NCBI GenBank assembly: GCA_032622095.1
Contig: CP136065.1
Location: 149,613,577-149,677,576 of the forward strand
Direction of reading: 5' to 3'
Length of the DNA: 64,000 nt
Source: Siphonodentalium dalli
Taxonomy: Eukaryota; Mollusca; Scaphopoda; Gadilida; Siphonodentaliidae
Notes under the pieces: model-generated
Told to the model about the DNA's origin: nothing
The model's database searches: none
What the model saw: only the letters and a program-made list of their open reading frames with translations
Made by a program: the position numbers and the translations under genes
Shown: one piece after another, positions 1 to 11,378 of the stretch
How the letters are laid out: each line of letters opens with the position of its first letter
How positions within the stretch are numbered: position 1 is the first letter of the stretch

Positions 1-1455
1 AAAAACATGGCCACCAGTGGCCATCTTTGTTTTCAAAATTCAATCCATTAGCACGGGCCACAGGTCGCACTGTTCGTCTGATCATCATGAAATTTGTCAT
101 GGATGTTAATATTGACATGTAGATGGGAACGAGTCATTTTGGGGTCATTCGGCCCAAAAACATGGCCGCCAGCAGCCATCTTGGATTTTACTCTTTGTAT
201 GACTAAATCCTTTAGCACGGGCTACAGGTCGTACCTTTAGTCTGATCATCATAAAATTTGTCATGGATGTTAACAATGACATGTAGATTGGAACGAGTCA
301 TTTTGGGGTCATTCGGCCAAAAAACATGGCGTCAGCAGCCATCTTGGATTTTACTCTTTGTATGACTAAATCCTTTAGCACGGGCTACAGGTCGTACCTT
401 TAGTCTGATCATCATAAAATTTGTCAAGAATGTTAATAATCACATGTAGATGGGAACGAGTCATTTTGGGGTCATTCGGCCAAAAAACATGGCCGTCAGC
501 AGCCATCTTGGATTTTACTCTTTGTATGACTAAATCCTTTAGCACGGGCTACAGGTCGTACCTTTAGTCTGATCATCATAAAATTTGTCATGGCTGTTGA
601 TATTGGAATGTAGATGGGAACGAGTCATTTTGGGGTCATTCGGGCAAAAAACATGGCCGCCAGTGGCCATCTTGGATTTCAACATTTAATCCATTAGCAC
701 GGGCCACAGGTCGTACTGATTGTCTGATCATCATGAAATTTGTCATGGATGATAATATTGACATGTAGATGGGAACGAGTAATTTTGGGGTCATTCGGCC
801 AAAAAACATGGTCGCCAGCAGCCATCTTGGATTTTACTCTTCGTATGACTAAATCCTTTAGCACGGGCTACAGGTCGTACCTTTATTCTGATCGTCATAA
901 AATTTGTCATGGATGTTAACGATGACATGTAGATGGGAACGACTCATTTTGGGGTCATTCGGCCGAAAACATGGCCGCCAGCAGCCATCTTGGATTTTAC
1001 TCTTTGTATGACTAAATTCTTTAGCACGGGCTACATGTCGTACCTTTAGTCTGATCATCATAAAATTTGTCATGAATGTTAATAATGACATGTAGATGGG
1101 AACGAGTCATTTTTTGGTCAATCGGCCAAAAAACATGGCCGCCAGCAGCCATCTTGGATTTTACTCTTTGTATGACTAAATTCTTTAGCATGGGCTACAG
1201 GTCGTACCTTTAGTCTGATCGTCATAAAATTTGTCATTGATGTTAACGATGACATGTAGATGGGAACGACTCATTTTGGGGTCATTCGGCCGAAAACATG
1301 GCCGCCAGCAGCCATCTTGGATTTTACTTTTCTCTTCATGTCTATAAACTAGTATTAGACATTCAACTTTCCACATTCCTAATCGCTCCATTGACTGTAA
1401 TATATTAAATTATTCCCTTTCCAAGTTGAGCTACAGTGTCATTGACACTTTCATT
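1..1455 (+). repeat. Pearl-like minisatellite element, cut by window start
   Basis: About nine tandem copies of a unit of about 162 bp. The anchor ACATGGCCGCCAGCAGCCAT recurs near 163, 325, 486, 652, 809, 969, 1133 and 1296, at spacings of 157-166 bp. The array ends in a unique tail containing AAGTTGAGCTACAGTG and the small palindrome AGTGTCATTGACACT near 1435-1455. The same tail closes the arrays at 16.5 and 24.0 kb, so this is one element family and not simple satellite. Short ORFs on either strand are by-products of the repeat. Similarity to bivalve pearl/HINE Helentron elements (tandem core of about 160 bp, terminal hairpin) is an inference. Confidence 0.85.
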
Positions 1456-1494
1456 CTACATATCAGCACAAAATAAATTTCAAGTGAGCCTTCA

Positions 1495-1965
1495 CTAAAT
1501 CCTTTGGCACAGGCTTCAAGTCATACCTTTGGAGACGAGTCATTTTGATGTCATTCGCCAAATTAACATGGCCACCAGTGGCCATCTTGGATTTCAAAAT
1601 TCAGTCCATTAGCACAGGCTACAGGCTGTTCATCTGATCATCATGAAATTTGTCATGTAGATGGGAACGAGTCATTTTGGGGTCATTCGGCCATAAAACA
1701 CGCCTGCTGGCATGTTAGATCAAACTTCATATTGATCTTGATATTGATCTACTAGATGGGATCTATCAAATGTTTTTGATATTCATTGGTAAACATAGCC
1801 ATCAGTGGCCATCTTGGATTTTATTTTATAAAAATCTCTTCATGTTGATAATCTATTATGACTCAGACATTTCAATTTTTCTCCGACTCCTGATCACTCC
1901 ATTGACTGTAACACATGAAATTATTCCCTTTCGAAGTTGAGCTACAGTGTCATTGACACTTTCAT
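1495..1965 (+). repeat. Degenerate second copy of the pearl-like element tail
   Basis: Contains fragments of the 162-bp unit (CATGGCCACCAGTGGCCATC near 1567) and then the same tail, GAGCTACAGTGTCATTGACA, near 1940. It lies directly behind the first array and looks like an older, decayed copy. The following 2000-3010 is AT-rich, with no exon or repeat that I recognise; it is presumably KAT6 intron. Confidence 0.7.
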
Positions 1966-3013
1966 ATTATACTAAATTCAGGTAAGTAAGTATAGTCCAA
2001 ATTTAGTAAGTTTATACTCTCCCAACTTACTCATTGTACAAAAGATCAGGGTGACATAATCTTTTGTTGAAATTAGAAGATTTGTTTCACTTGAATTTTT
2101 CATCTTTTTCATACCAATATGTATATAAAAAATGTCCTTGAAATGAAAATAAATGTTCTACTTACCCTGTCTGAAAAATGTGGGTTGGAGAGTAGAAACC
2201 AAAAACTATTTATAAATATATTACCTTGGCGTATAAGTTACCAGTATATAGTTACACGATAGAAGTGTAATAATTCAAATATATGCATCTATTCACCAAT
2301 ACCTTAATTTTACACCAAGTGAAAAATAAATTTGAACACAGACCTCTGCTTGTGTCAACTTGAAGCATTGTTGTCACAGCATGGGTCAAGACTTCTTGCT
2401 GACTATATGTGCTAGATGTCTTGTTGTGTCTGACTGAATTTAAAATGTCACAGAGGTAAAGTTATAGCAACCGGAGATGGTGAAGGAGTCTAGTCGATAT
2501 CTACAAAATAAAGTTTATGTGGTGCCCAAACTCAATACGTCCCCCAAACCCGCCTCGGATAATGGCCTGGGTCAGGCCCTGACTCTTATCTTTACTGTTA
2601 AATGTAATCTCGAATGTTGTAAAATCACATTTACAAACTTAGGTTCTCTTTGACCAATCAGCGTGAAATTTGGTGAATCATATTCTAAGACACACTGTAG
2701 GACGTGGTCAAAATTTGGACTAAATCCGAGATATGAGTAAAATGTCATAGAAGCATGAAAAGATTAACCGAGTTTCAGATGGACACTGGGTTTTATATAT
2801 ACAGATTATACTCAAATCTGGGTTTGAACTTGTAAATGATAAATTATTCTGTTATGTGCCCTTTTGGCTTGAAATTAGCTGATTATCTTGTTTTCCAGAT
2901 ATCATTACCGGTAGTTATTTCTAAAATGTCTAATATTTTCTTTCTATAATAAAATATGTATCATATTTGAAGTCTATTCTGACATTTAAATCTACATCGG
3001 TTCTTCCTTTCAG

Positions 3014-3327
3014 AATGTTCTTCAAGTGCGAAGAAAAACTACTCCCGCAAGTCAACACCAGATCCTTCACCATCTAAATCATCTCCCTCAAAAGCTGGCA
3101 GTAGTCCATCAAAGCATTTTCTCAATGGTCATGTCTCACCCAATAATTTATTTACCAAACTCAACGAAAAAGAAATCAGCAATGATTGTAGGCTGCCTGA
3201 CAAAGATAAAAAGAAAGCAGCCAATTCTAAGAGAAAGGGGCAACTAGGAGGGTGGCCAAAAGGCGTAAAACGAGGATCACCTCTGAAAAATCCAGGAGTT
3301 AAGCCGAGACGTGGCAGGCCTCCTAAG
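3014..3327 (+). CDS. KAT6: KAT6 (MOZ/MORF) acetyltransferase, penultimate coding exon
   Basis: An internal exon between a pyrimidine-rich acceptor (TTCCTTTCAG, ending 3013) and a donor AAG|GTTTGA at 3327/3328. Reading from 3016 gives about 104 residues: Ser/Pro/Lys-rich (STPDPSPSKSSPSK), then a Lys-rich stretch, then a basic tail with GWPKGVKRG and an AT-hook-like RRGRPPK at the very end. It joins the next exon at 4562 in phase 0 and extends that reading frame without a stop. In KAT6 proteins a basic linker of this kind follows the MYST catalytic domain. Upstream exons (NEMM, tandem PHD fingers, MYST) are not in the window. The exon alone is low-complexity; the identity rests on the exon it splices to. 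Confidence 0.78.
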
Positions 3328-4561
3328 GTTTGAATTATTCCATTTTATATACTCAATTATTATACATTTCTTTGCATTCAATGCAATAAGCTGTCTTGGC
3401 AAATTGTGCAAGGCAGTTGTAGTAATAAGCGAATAGTTTAATATATGCATAAATTTACCATATAGTTATAAATATAGAGAAAACAGTTACACTTACAAGT
3501 AACATGCTTTTCAGTGAAAACTTACAGAAAGCAATATTCAGGGATATATCCAAGGCTGATTTGATACTTCTTGCAGGTGTTAACACGAAATTTCTCAAGC
3601 ACATAATGTTTCCAAGTTAATTGATGAAGATAGATATTTTTGAGAACTCATATAACTATATATTTTGAGTTTTCTGCAGCTACAAACTCTTTTTTTTTTC
3701 AATGGTTTTCAGATTAATGTGATAAAAATTATTTGTTTGATCGTTACTAAGCGATTGTGAATCACGTTTGTTTTTCATCGAATCAAACCTCAATTCGAAT
3801 TGGGGGCAAGATTTCACTTGTGTATGTCACTGAACTTTTGACTACAGTGGTTCGATTCAGTGTGAAATCTTGCCCCCTGATTCAATTTGAGGAAAAACCT
3901 TGTGATTCGCAGGAGATACAGTCAATATTTTAATGACATTTTCTAATAAATATTAGAGAAAGTCGCATGTGTCTCCTGGTGTGCGAGGGTTAGAAAAATT
4001 ATCCATTTTGGATCGAATTGAACCTTTCGCATGATTTCACATAAATTCAAATCTTGGAACGTTTGCAAGAGCCTAGATCATATTGCCAAATTTCAAACAG
4101 TTGTCCTATCAAAGCTATAAAATACCTTTATTATCTCTGCACTAATTTTACTATCTTTATAGAAAGTTGATTGATATTAATGTGATAAAGTTCTCTGAAA
4201 AATAAAGAGCAGAAACTTATTTAGGTACCTGCTTCAAAAATAAAAAAATTTGGGATTGATTGTCAGTTACTAGGAGAAATGTTTGTCACAAACCTTCACC
4301 AAATTTTGGAATTTTCAGCCCTAAAAATCCATATTTTTTTTGCGAGACTCAAAATATATAGCATTCCTACAGCGAATCAGCTACTTTTACGAAAACTTAA
4401 CTGAGAATCATAATTCTGATTTCTCGTCAGATGTTAAGCCCTGATTTTGTCATTCAAATTCTGCTCTTAAGTTCTAGATCATATTAATATGATCAATGCC
4501 TGCATATTTTTCTATTTTTTCAAATCCTGAGTATAACATGTGTGAAATATTTTCATTGCAG
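3327..4561 (+). other. KAT6 last intron with an internal inverted repeat
   Basis: AT-rich intron of 1.2 kb. Near 3765-3905 it holds an imperfect inverted repeat with arms of about 55-60 bp. GGGGGCAAGATTTCACTT on the left pairs with AGTGTGAAATCTTGCCCCC on the right, and GTGAATCACG pairs with TTGTGATTCGC. This is probably a decayed MITE. Nothing else is recognisable. Confidence 0.6.
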
Positions 4562-7351
4562 GCTCGACATCGGACTCTGGCTCAATCTCACACTGATTCT
4601 CCCAGTGACGAAAAATTGGACGGTGATGAGATGGAAGAAAATACTCAAACTCAGGATGAAACCAACATACAAGCTGAGGATAATGAACAAAAGAATCATT
4701 CTGAAACAACAACGGCCCAGGAGGAACAACAAGAAAAGAGCTTGGATGATACAAAAGAGGAGAAACAGGAAGAGAGTGAGGCGGAGAATGATGGATTTAT
4801 TTCGGACTCGGATAGTCAAAATGACAAACAGCTCGAAGAGTTGATGGAGATCGAGGATCAAATAATGGAGGAAACAAACGAGGAGAATAATCTACATGAC
4901 ACGTCGGCCATCAGTGAGGTCGAGGAGGCTGTGAAAAATATTCCTAATTGTGAGGATGACGTCTCCGATGAGATTGATTCATTCAATAGTAGTGCTAACA
5001 TTGACGATTCACAGATTCCTCATATTCCTAATGATAATGTGAGTATTGATGCTGGGCTGGATGAAGGTGTGACAAGGTTTGAACAAAATACAGAAAGTTC
5101 ACAGTGCATGCCCGAGAAAGGTCCAGTTGTTTGTGATGCCTCAAATACTAGTGAACAAGGAAAACAGGTAAATCATGACAGTCATAGTCCTGTGATATCC
5201 GATACAGAACACCTAAGAGATGGAACAGATTCATCCGTTCCACCTGAACCCAGCCCTGCCGTTGACATTCCAGAAACTGTTTCCGACAATAACAGTGAAG
5301 ACATTCCAGCAAGTACTGCTTCATGTGTGCCATCTCCGCCTCCTCTCATTCATTCCTCGCCAGTCCATGTTCCTAATAAGAATGTGTCACACTCTGAAAA
5401 GTGTCCATCACCTCCATCTTCTCCACCTCTCTACAGATCTCCACTATCATCTCCGCCAATGCAAACATCTTCACCGATAATACAGTCACAATCACCACCA
5501 CTGTCTAATGAACAGTCATCAGCCACTCATGGAACAAGCGTGAGTGACATTTCTCATAACTCAATAGATCCGGAAGCTGAGGCTCCAAGTGATACCAGCT
5601 TCACGGAGAGTCAAGCACATGGTTCTATTCCAGATAATGTGCACAATCAACCACAAGGCCAGCCCAATAGCAACCAAAGTTACTCTGAAGTATTTCCCGA
5701 AGGAATGGAAAGTGGCTATGATCAGGTGAAACAGCCTGAAAGCAACCACTCAGTTAATCGGACAGAATCGCTTAGTGAAAGTGAGGAAAATCAACCTCAA
5801 AGTATTCAGCAGCAGCAACAACATCCACAACAACCACCACCTCAACATCAAGCACCTCAACCACAGACGCCGCAAATTCCTCATCAGCAGCACACTACAC
5901 AACAGAACCAGCAGATCCAGAATATGTACCAGTCGCCACCGCATCCCATGGGCAACATGAGCAATCAAAACATGTCTGCAAATATGCCTAGTCCGAACAT
6001 GGCCAACATGGCAAATATGCCAAGCCCAAATATGAAGAATATGGCGAACAGTATGCCGAGTCCGAATATGGGAAATATGCCAAACAGTATGCCTAGTCCC
6101 AATGTTGCACAGATGAACAACATGCCAAGTCCAAATATGAATATGAAGAATATGCCAAGTCCGAACATGGCCAGCATGACAAATATGCCAAGCCCAAATA
6201 TGGGGAATATGCAAAACAGCATGCAAGCAAGTCCAAATGTACCAAATAATATGCAGAACAACATGCAGGGATCAAATAATGGAGGATATGAAATAGACTG
6301 CAGTCAGTTTGGATTGGAATCTCCTTCTTCAAATTGTAGTAATGAAATGGCAAACAATTCCACTGAGTCTGTTCATGCACCGTATCCGGATTGTGCTCAC
6401 AATCAGAACTACATGAACCAGCCATGTTTTGTGGATGCATACAATTCAAGGATGGGGAACACAAACAATAACAACAATAACAACAACAACAATAACAATA
6501 ATTACATGCCTGTAAGTAGTGCTAACAATTTTATAGCTCCATCAACGTCGACTGTGAACTATAATTGTGTGCCTCCAGTTTCATACTCATCTGGACATTC
6601 TGTGATAATGACTCCTAACAATGCTAGGCTGCCACATCCTAACGCAGTGCCATGTGCAATTCCAGCTGGGATGTGTCCTCCATCTGGTTTTCGCATGAAC
6701 AATGCCAGCTGTAGCATCACAAAGCTGCAACAATTGACTAATGGTATAATGGAGATAGTGCCTGAGAACCAAATGACTCCTCCACCAAATTTGACTCCTC
6801 CCCCAGCTGTAAATATGACTCCGCCTCCTTCAGTTTTGCGGAACATGGGGACACCAGTTCCGACGAATGTTCAGCTACAACAGTCAGCAGCAGCTGCTCA
6901 GCAGCAGTATAAACAGTATCAACCTCAATCTCAAAGTCAGTCACAACCTCAACCACCGCCACCACCTCCCCCGCCTCAAAGACGGCCTTCATCTTCATCC
7001 GGGAGGAAAAACCAAAATGTGACTCCAAACGTGACAGTGAATCCAAACATGTCTTTTTCACCCAACGTTCCTATTCAACCTGGTGGACCATCAAACATGA
7101 TTCCAAGATACAACATGTTCAATAGTTACGGCATGCAGCAACCGATGATAAACTCCCGTTACCCAGGATTCAATATTCCGCTCAACCAAGCTCAGTTTCC
7201 TGTTCAAATGAGCATGATGAACATTAATCCTCAGCAGCAGCTGCAGCACCACATGCAGTCAGGACAACCTAACAACCCCATGTACCCAGGGCCTTATGGG
7301 TACTTCAATGGGAGCTTAGCTTCGAACTTCAATGGCATGATGCGCAGGTAG
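4562..7351 (+). CDS. KAT6: KAT6 (MOZ/MORF) histone acetyltransferase, C-terminal exon
   Basis: One large terminal exon of 929 codons after acceptor TTCATTGCAG (ending 4561). The frame stays open to 4496, but those 22 upstream codons are intron. Order of regions: a Glu/Asp-rich acidic block (about 4600-5000), a Ser/Pro-rich block (5230-5560), Gln/Pro tracts (5795-5930), a Met/Asn domain with seven MPSPN units (about 5970-6240), a poly-Asn run (6460-6505), the motif CSITKLQQLTNGIMEIVP (about 6710-6760), three TPPP motifs, poly-Pro, and a Met/Gln/Tyr-rich end finishing in MMRR. The acidic region followed by the Ser/Met domain, with KLQQLTNG and TPPP repeats, is what I know from KAT6A/KAT6B, where it activates transcription and binds RUNX-type factors. 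KAT6 is the catalytic subunit of a nuclear ING5/BRPF complex that acetylates histone H3. The catalytic part lies outside the window. Alternative: another Met/Gln-rich coactivator, which I consider less likely. Confidence 0.85.
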   Translation, partial: ARHRTLAQSHTDSPSDEKLDGDEMEENTQTQDETNIQAEDNEQKNHSETTTAQEEQQEKSLDDTKEEKQEESEAENDGFISDSDSQNDKQLEELMEIEDQIMEETNEENNLHDTSAISEVEEAVKNIPNCEDDVSDEIDSFNSSANIDDSQIPHIPNDNVSIDAGLDEGVTRFEQNTESSQCMPEKGPVVCDASNTSEQGKQVNHDSHSPVISDTEHLRDGTDSSVPPEPSPAVDIPETVSDNNSEDIPASTASCVPSPPPLIHSSPVHVPNKNVSHSEKCPSPPSSPPLYRSPLSSPPMQTSSPIIQSQSPPLSNEQSSATHGTSVSDISHNSIDPEAEAPSDTSFTESQAHGSIPDNVHNQPQGQPNSNQSYSEVFPEGMESGYDQVKQPESNHSVNRTESLSESEENQPQSIQQQQQHPQQPPPQHQAPQPQTPQIPHQQHTTQQNQQIQNMYQSPPHPMGNMSNQNMSANMPSPNMANMANMPSPNMKNMANSMPSPNMGNMPNSMPSPNVAQMNNMPSPNMNMKNMPSPNMASMTNMPSPNMGNMQNSMQASPNVPNNMQNNMQGSNNGGYEIDCSQFGLESPSSNCSNEMANNSTESVHAPYPDCAHNQNYMNQPCFVDAYNSRMGNTNNNNNNNNNNNNNYMPVSSANNFIAPSTSTVNYNCVPPVSYSSGHSVIMTPNNARLPHPNAVPCAIPAGMCPPSGFRMNNASCSITKLQQLTNGIMEIVPENQMTPPPNLTPPPAVNMTPPPSVLRNMGTPVPTNVQLQQSAAAAQQQYKQYQPQSQSQSQPQPPPPPPPPQRRPSSSSGRKNQNVTPNVTVNPNMSFSPNVPIQPGGPSNMIPRYNMFNSYGMQQPMINSRYPGFNIPLNQAQFPVQMSMMNINPQQQLQHHMQSGQPNNPMYPGPYGYFNGSLASNFNGMMRR

Positions 7352-8400
7352 CATATGGATCCATCAAGTGCTTGATGCATCACAAGATCTTTCATTTCAC
7401 TACCCGGTATCATTTTTGACATCGGTTCATTTGTTTTTCGTTGATGCCATACCTTGTCTCAGTCAAACAGCGAAAAAAAAAAAATTCCCGACTTGTATTG
7501 ACAAGACCAAGACCAGCCTATTTTTCTATTTCTAAATAAATATAAGTCTTGACATTAAATCTGTCAGTATTAGGCCAAATCAAAGTTATAGTTTCTTTCT
7601 CGGGCAGTTTCCTTCCAAACTAAATGTTGGTGGTCTGCATTGTTAAACACTGTTAAGTCATGATCAATCTGAATGATTAGTCCAAACAAAACAATATTTG
7701 TGGTTGGGGTTTCCTTACTGAATATATTTTAAACCCCCTACCCTGATAATATTTGTCATGGTACACCTAAAATATTGGTAATAATTCATAAACTGGAAAA
7801 AAAAAAAGCATTTCAATGTCCAAAATTTCTTAGTCAAAAGATTTTGGCTTATACAAAAAACAGTGAAAACTTTTCTCAGCCCAAATATTATCAATATATT
7901 TTCAAGGCAGAAAAGAAAACCATAAAAATTGCTTAATAAAAAAATTATTTAACAAAATAAAATTTTAAGCCTACCAACCTACCCTAATTTTTTCTGACAT
8001 GTAACCCCAACCACACTTTTAATTTTCTGTGGCCTACGTGTCTTCCAGTCCTTGGAGACAATAGTAGTTAAAGATGGTCAATCTCTTCCTAATTTTTGCA
8101 GTATAAAGTAATAAATATGAGTTAGACACCTGTCCGGAAATGCTTCTATCAATTAATATTTATGTTATATTAATATTTTATATATAATGCGATAATAAAT
8201 TCAGACATTTTTTCATTGCTATTTTTAGAACAGACCAACATGAGACATTCAGGCAATCTCAGATAGAGAGAGAGATGAACTGTTTGCTACATTCAGAACA
8301 TTTCACGTGCTGTAAAATGTCAAAAATTGATTTTATATGTTATACCAGAAAATTCGAAATAAAATCAATATTAATTGATAGAAGCGTTTCTGAACAGGGG
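7352..8400 (+). other. KAT6 3' UTR and AT-rich downstream region
   Basis: The first AATAAA after the stop is at 7535-7540, a likely poly(A) signal giving a 3' UTR of about 200 nt. Beyond it lies AT-rich sequence. It includes a repeat seen elsewhere in the window, with CCTACCNACCCTAATTTTTT near 7970-7990 and related text near 30240, 30545 and 35460. No gene is visible. Confidence 0.5.
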
Positions 8401-8517
8401 TTTTCGATTCATATTTATTATTTTATACACAGGAAACTACATTAAACTTGTTATAGGAAGAGATAGATGTGAAAATTAAAAAAAAATATTCACTCCTTGA
8501 AACAAAATTTGCTTTAA

Positions 8518-8772
8518 CCCTTTCATGACAGGAGCTGCGCTGGTGCAGCATTACAGATCCTGAGCCAGTGTATTCTCTTATATATGCAAGTCTCCCATAG
8601 GGAGCCTTGCATATATACGAGAATGCACTGAAATACAAGGTCAAGTTAAATATTGTAAGCCAATGTATTCTCTTGAATATGTGAGGATCCTAATGGGAGA
8701 CTCGCATTTATATAAGAGAATGCATTGGCACAGTATTTTCGCAAAATTTCAGGAAGCTCCATCCATGCAGGG
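8518..8772. mobile_element. TTAA-type MITE, CCCTTTCATGA family, copy 1
   Basis: Left flank TTAA (8514-8517), element ends CCCTTTCATGACAGGAGCT and GGAAGCTCCATCCATGCAGGG, right flank TTGA (a one-base variant of TTAA). Inside are two internal hairpins whose arms are close to CCAATGCATTCTCTTATATA and its complement. A second copy lies at 31106-31358. The CCC...GGG ends with a TTAA target suggest a piggyBac-like or other TTAA-specific non-autonomous element. Confidence 0.75.
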
Positions 8773-10916
8773 TTGAAAAAAATCATACCTCATCCGATAG
8801 TCACCATGTCATGGGATCCAGGAACATGTGAGAGAGCCTGAGAAATGAAATTTTAACTTTGTAGCCTATAGCTCATATGTGAAGGCTTTACTTTTTTGTG
8901 TGGTTTTATGACATTTATATATTCACAAGAATAGATGTCAAGTGTGAATTATATTTTTTTTAATTTAACACAAGATTTTACAATGGAAAATGTGACATGT
9001 CAAGTAATGAGTTTTTTTAATCACTTTATTTTGGATGGTGATTACCTTGCATACCATCCACTAGTCTGATGACCACTATCAAAAGTAAAGAATATACTGA
9101 AACAATTTTCAAGATTACAAGAAACATCTACAAAACACAATTCAGCACCACACGTGGCTTATTACTGACGATAATTACACAGAAATCACTAGTAGCATGT
9201 ATAATCCATCTAAAAATATGTTTTCAATGTACAACCAACAGCATGTGTAGCTAAACTCAAATTTCCCTGCTGATGACAAGTTTCAACTGAACTTTGACAA
9301 TTGACTTTGGCTTCTTCATGTGAGATATGCGTCATCTCTTGGATAATTTCTGAACAGTTAGCCCTGTCAAAGTGAAGTCTGCCATTCAGTCAGTATAGAA
9401 TGGAATGATCTATTCTTTATTTGTATAGATCATATTAGCAGACGACATGCAGAGAAACCCCTTTGTGTTCATTTGTGGGGATGTTCAGCTAACAAGTTAG
9501 GAAAGACTAGTCACATGAATTTAAATTTTATAAAACAAAAATATGCTGCCGTAATTAGATGTTGGGATCCTTGAATACATGTAGAACCCTTTGACTTTTT
9601 CATTTGCAGATCATGAACGTTCAACTTTGTTTTTTAAACTTATGCTGAACATGCCAACAAATGGGAATTAGGTAACCTAAGATCAGCATGTATTCAGCTA
9701 TCAAATGGTTGGAACTCTTTGAACCCCTGTGGTTGCAAAATGAACCTGATTTTACAATCCATATCCCTGAAGGGTTACAAAATTATTCTTATCTCAGCAT
9801 CGGGGCTCACTACCTGGTACTGCAGTCTGTGAGTCAAACTTATTGGAATCTTTAGATGGCATCCTCTAGGGAGTCTTGAATGTATGCATGGCAGTTACCG
9901 GTACCCCATAGTAGGGCTGAATTGGGCATTACTCCATGGTTTTGGATAATAATTTAGGCCACAACAAATATAATAGCCTGGTTTACGATAATTTGGGTTG
10001 AAAAAGAAGTAGATGCAGGCGAAGTTGACTCAAATTATAAAAATAAACTTGATTACTTCCCATAAAACTTTATAAATAATAGAAAAGAAGGTGAAAGAAA
10101 AAAGAGACTGGAATCAAATATGTTCTTCACTGGGACCGCATGCTTCATATTGTGATCAGCGTGAACATAAACCAGCCACATAAAACAAAAATATTGAGGA
10201 AAAAGTTGTATGAGGGCTTTGTAAACCAGGCTTTTAAATTGCTGTTACCTTACACATGTTCGCAAAAGTGGTATTTTACTACTCATATTCGCCGAAACTA
10301 GTTCTAACTTCCCAGGTCTTGTCCATTGGTGCAATTTGAAGTTCTCACTTGGTTTAAACAGTTTGCGACAAATTTATTTCTGAAGCAGATAAAGCACAAT
10401 CTCGTTACTGAGTGCCCTAATTGAAATTTTTTTGTTTTTTTTTTGCGTTGAGCCTCGCCTCAAGACTGTAAAGGCTGCACAAAAATGTTATTCACATGAC
10501 AAAATTGTGAACTTGTCACCTTGGTAGATTAGATTTGAGCAACATGGGTCTTTTATTACAGTTTCAGTGAAACTGGTTTGTAAACCTGGGTATTTTATGT
10601 CCGAGAACCATTAGACAGCCCTCAAAATTAGGAAAAGTGTCTGTGCTGTGGCATTATAGATTCCACATGTTGCCAGGGCATTACTTATTGCCATGGCCAA
10701 TTTTGAGCACTGATGACCATGACCAATCACCTATATTAGAGAGTACCAAATGAAGATGTGATGAGTATGGATCATTCTAGACTTTGGAGACGTAAACATC
10801 CAATTTTGTCCACTCATGAATCTCTCTCAGACAAGTTTGAAAACCAGTTCTGCTTATTTTTTTCTTCAGGAGTTATGACTCCTAGATTATTTACCATGTG
10901 TCTTATATTGTGACAT
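8773..10916. other. Intergenic, nothing recognised
   Basis: AT-rich sequence without a convincing exon, long repeat or RNA gene. A few short open frames have no protein-like composition. Near 9400-9500 there is text resembling the 11.95-12.19 kb repeat (GATCTATTCTTTATTTG, GGGGATGTTCAG), possibly a decayed copy. Confidence 0.5.
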
Positions 10917-10917
10917 A

Positions 10918-11378
10918 CAGTAATGCCCTAAATAAACGACTCCTTAACCACAACAGAATTATGGGTAATTTTTCAGGATTTAGTTGGAAATATGGCTTGT
11001 TGCCATTCATTGGAAATCTCTCTGTGAGAGCTTTCCGATGAATGGCAACAAGCCATATTTCCAACTAAATCCTGAAAAATTACCCATAATTCTGCTGTGG
11101 TTAACCCTTTACCCAACAGAACGGCCCTGTGCCAATGCATTCTCTTATATATGCGAGGCGACCTATGGTCGACTTGCATATATAAGAGAATGCATTGACA
11201 CAGGGCATAACTGTAACCATCACAATGTGGTCAATGAGCCGGTTCCAATGATATCCATATTTGTATGGTTTTATTGAGACAGACCCAAGATAAAATAGGC
11301 TATTGCAGCTTTATTTGGCCGTTTTTGGCCGGTTTGTTGGGTAAAGGGTTAAGGAGTAGATTATTTAGGGCATTACTG
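10918..11378. mobile_element. Mariner-type MITE (CAGTAATGCCCTAA ends) with a nested MITE
   Basis: Long palindrome flanked by TA on both sides. The ends are CAGTAATGCCCTAAATAA and TTATTTAGGGCATTACTG. An inner pair of arms (AGGATTTAGTTGGAAATATG and its complement) meets at GAGAGCTTTCCGATGAATGG near 11030. Further copies are at 37522-37734 and 41629-41842. The TA target and CAGT start fit Tc1/mariner. The right part is interrupted by another element at 11105-11348. Confidence 0.85.
11105..11348. mobile_element. TTAA-type MITE nested in the mariner MITE
   Basis: Begins CCCTTTACCCAAC and ends GTTGGGTAAAGGG, flanked on both sides by TTAA (11101-11104, 11349-11352). Removing it with one TTAA restores the host palindrome. 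It contains one internal hairpin, CCAATGCATTCTCTTATATA to TATATAAGAGAATGCATTGA, shared with the 8518 and 31106 elements although the terminal repeats differ. Confidence 0.85.

Noticed and set aside
858-1391. Minus-strand frames such as MERLGMWKVECLILVYRHEE, seen also at 15086 and 23725
   Set aside because: They recur in every pearl-like array and arise from the 162-bp unit and its tail; no protein-like conservation beyond DNA identity.
4496-4561. First 22 codons of the long KAT6 frame as the true start
   Set aside because: A good acceptor (TTCATTGCAG) at 4561 and phase match with the exon ending at 3327 show that these codons are intron.
5750-6264. Antisense frames of 99-158 codons over the KAT6 Met/Asn repeat
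   Set aside because: Shadows of the repetitive coding strand with Ile/His/Trp-rich composition and no known domain.
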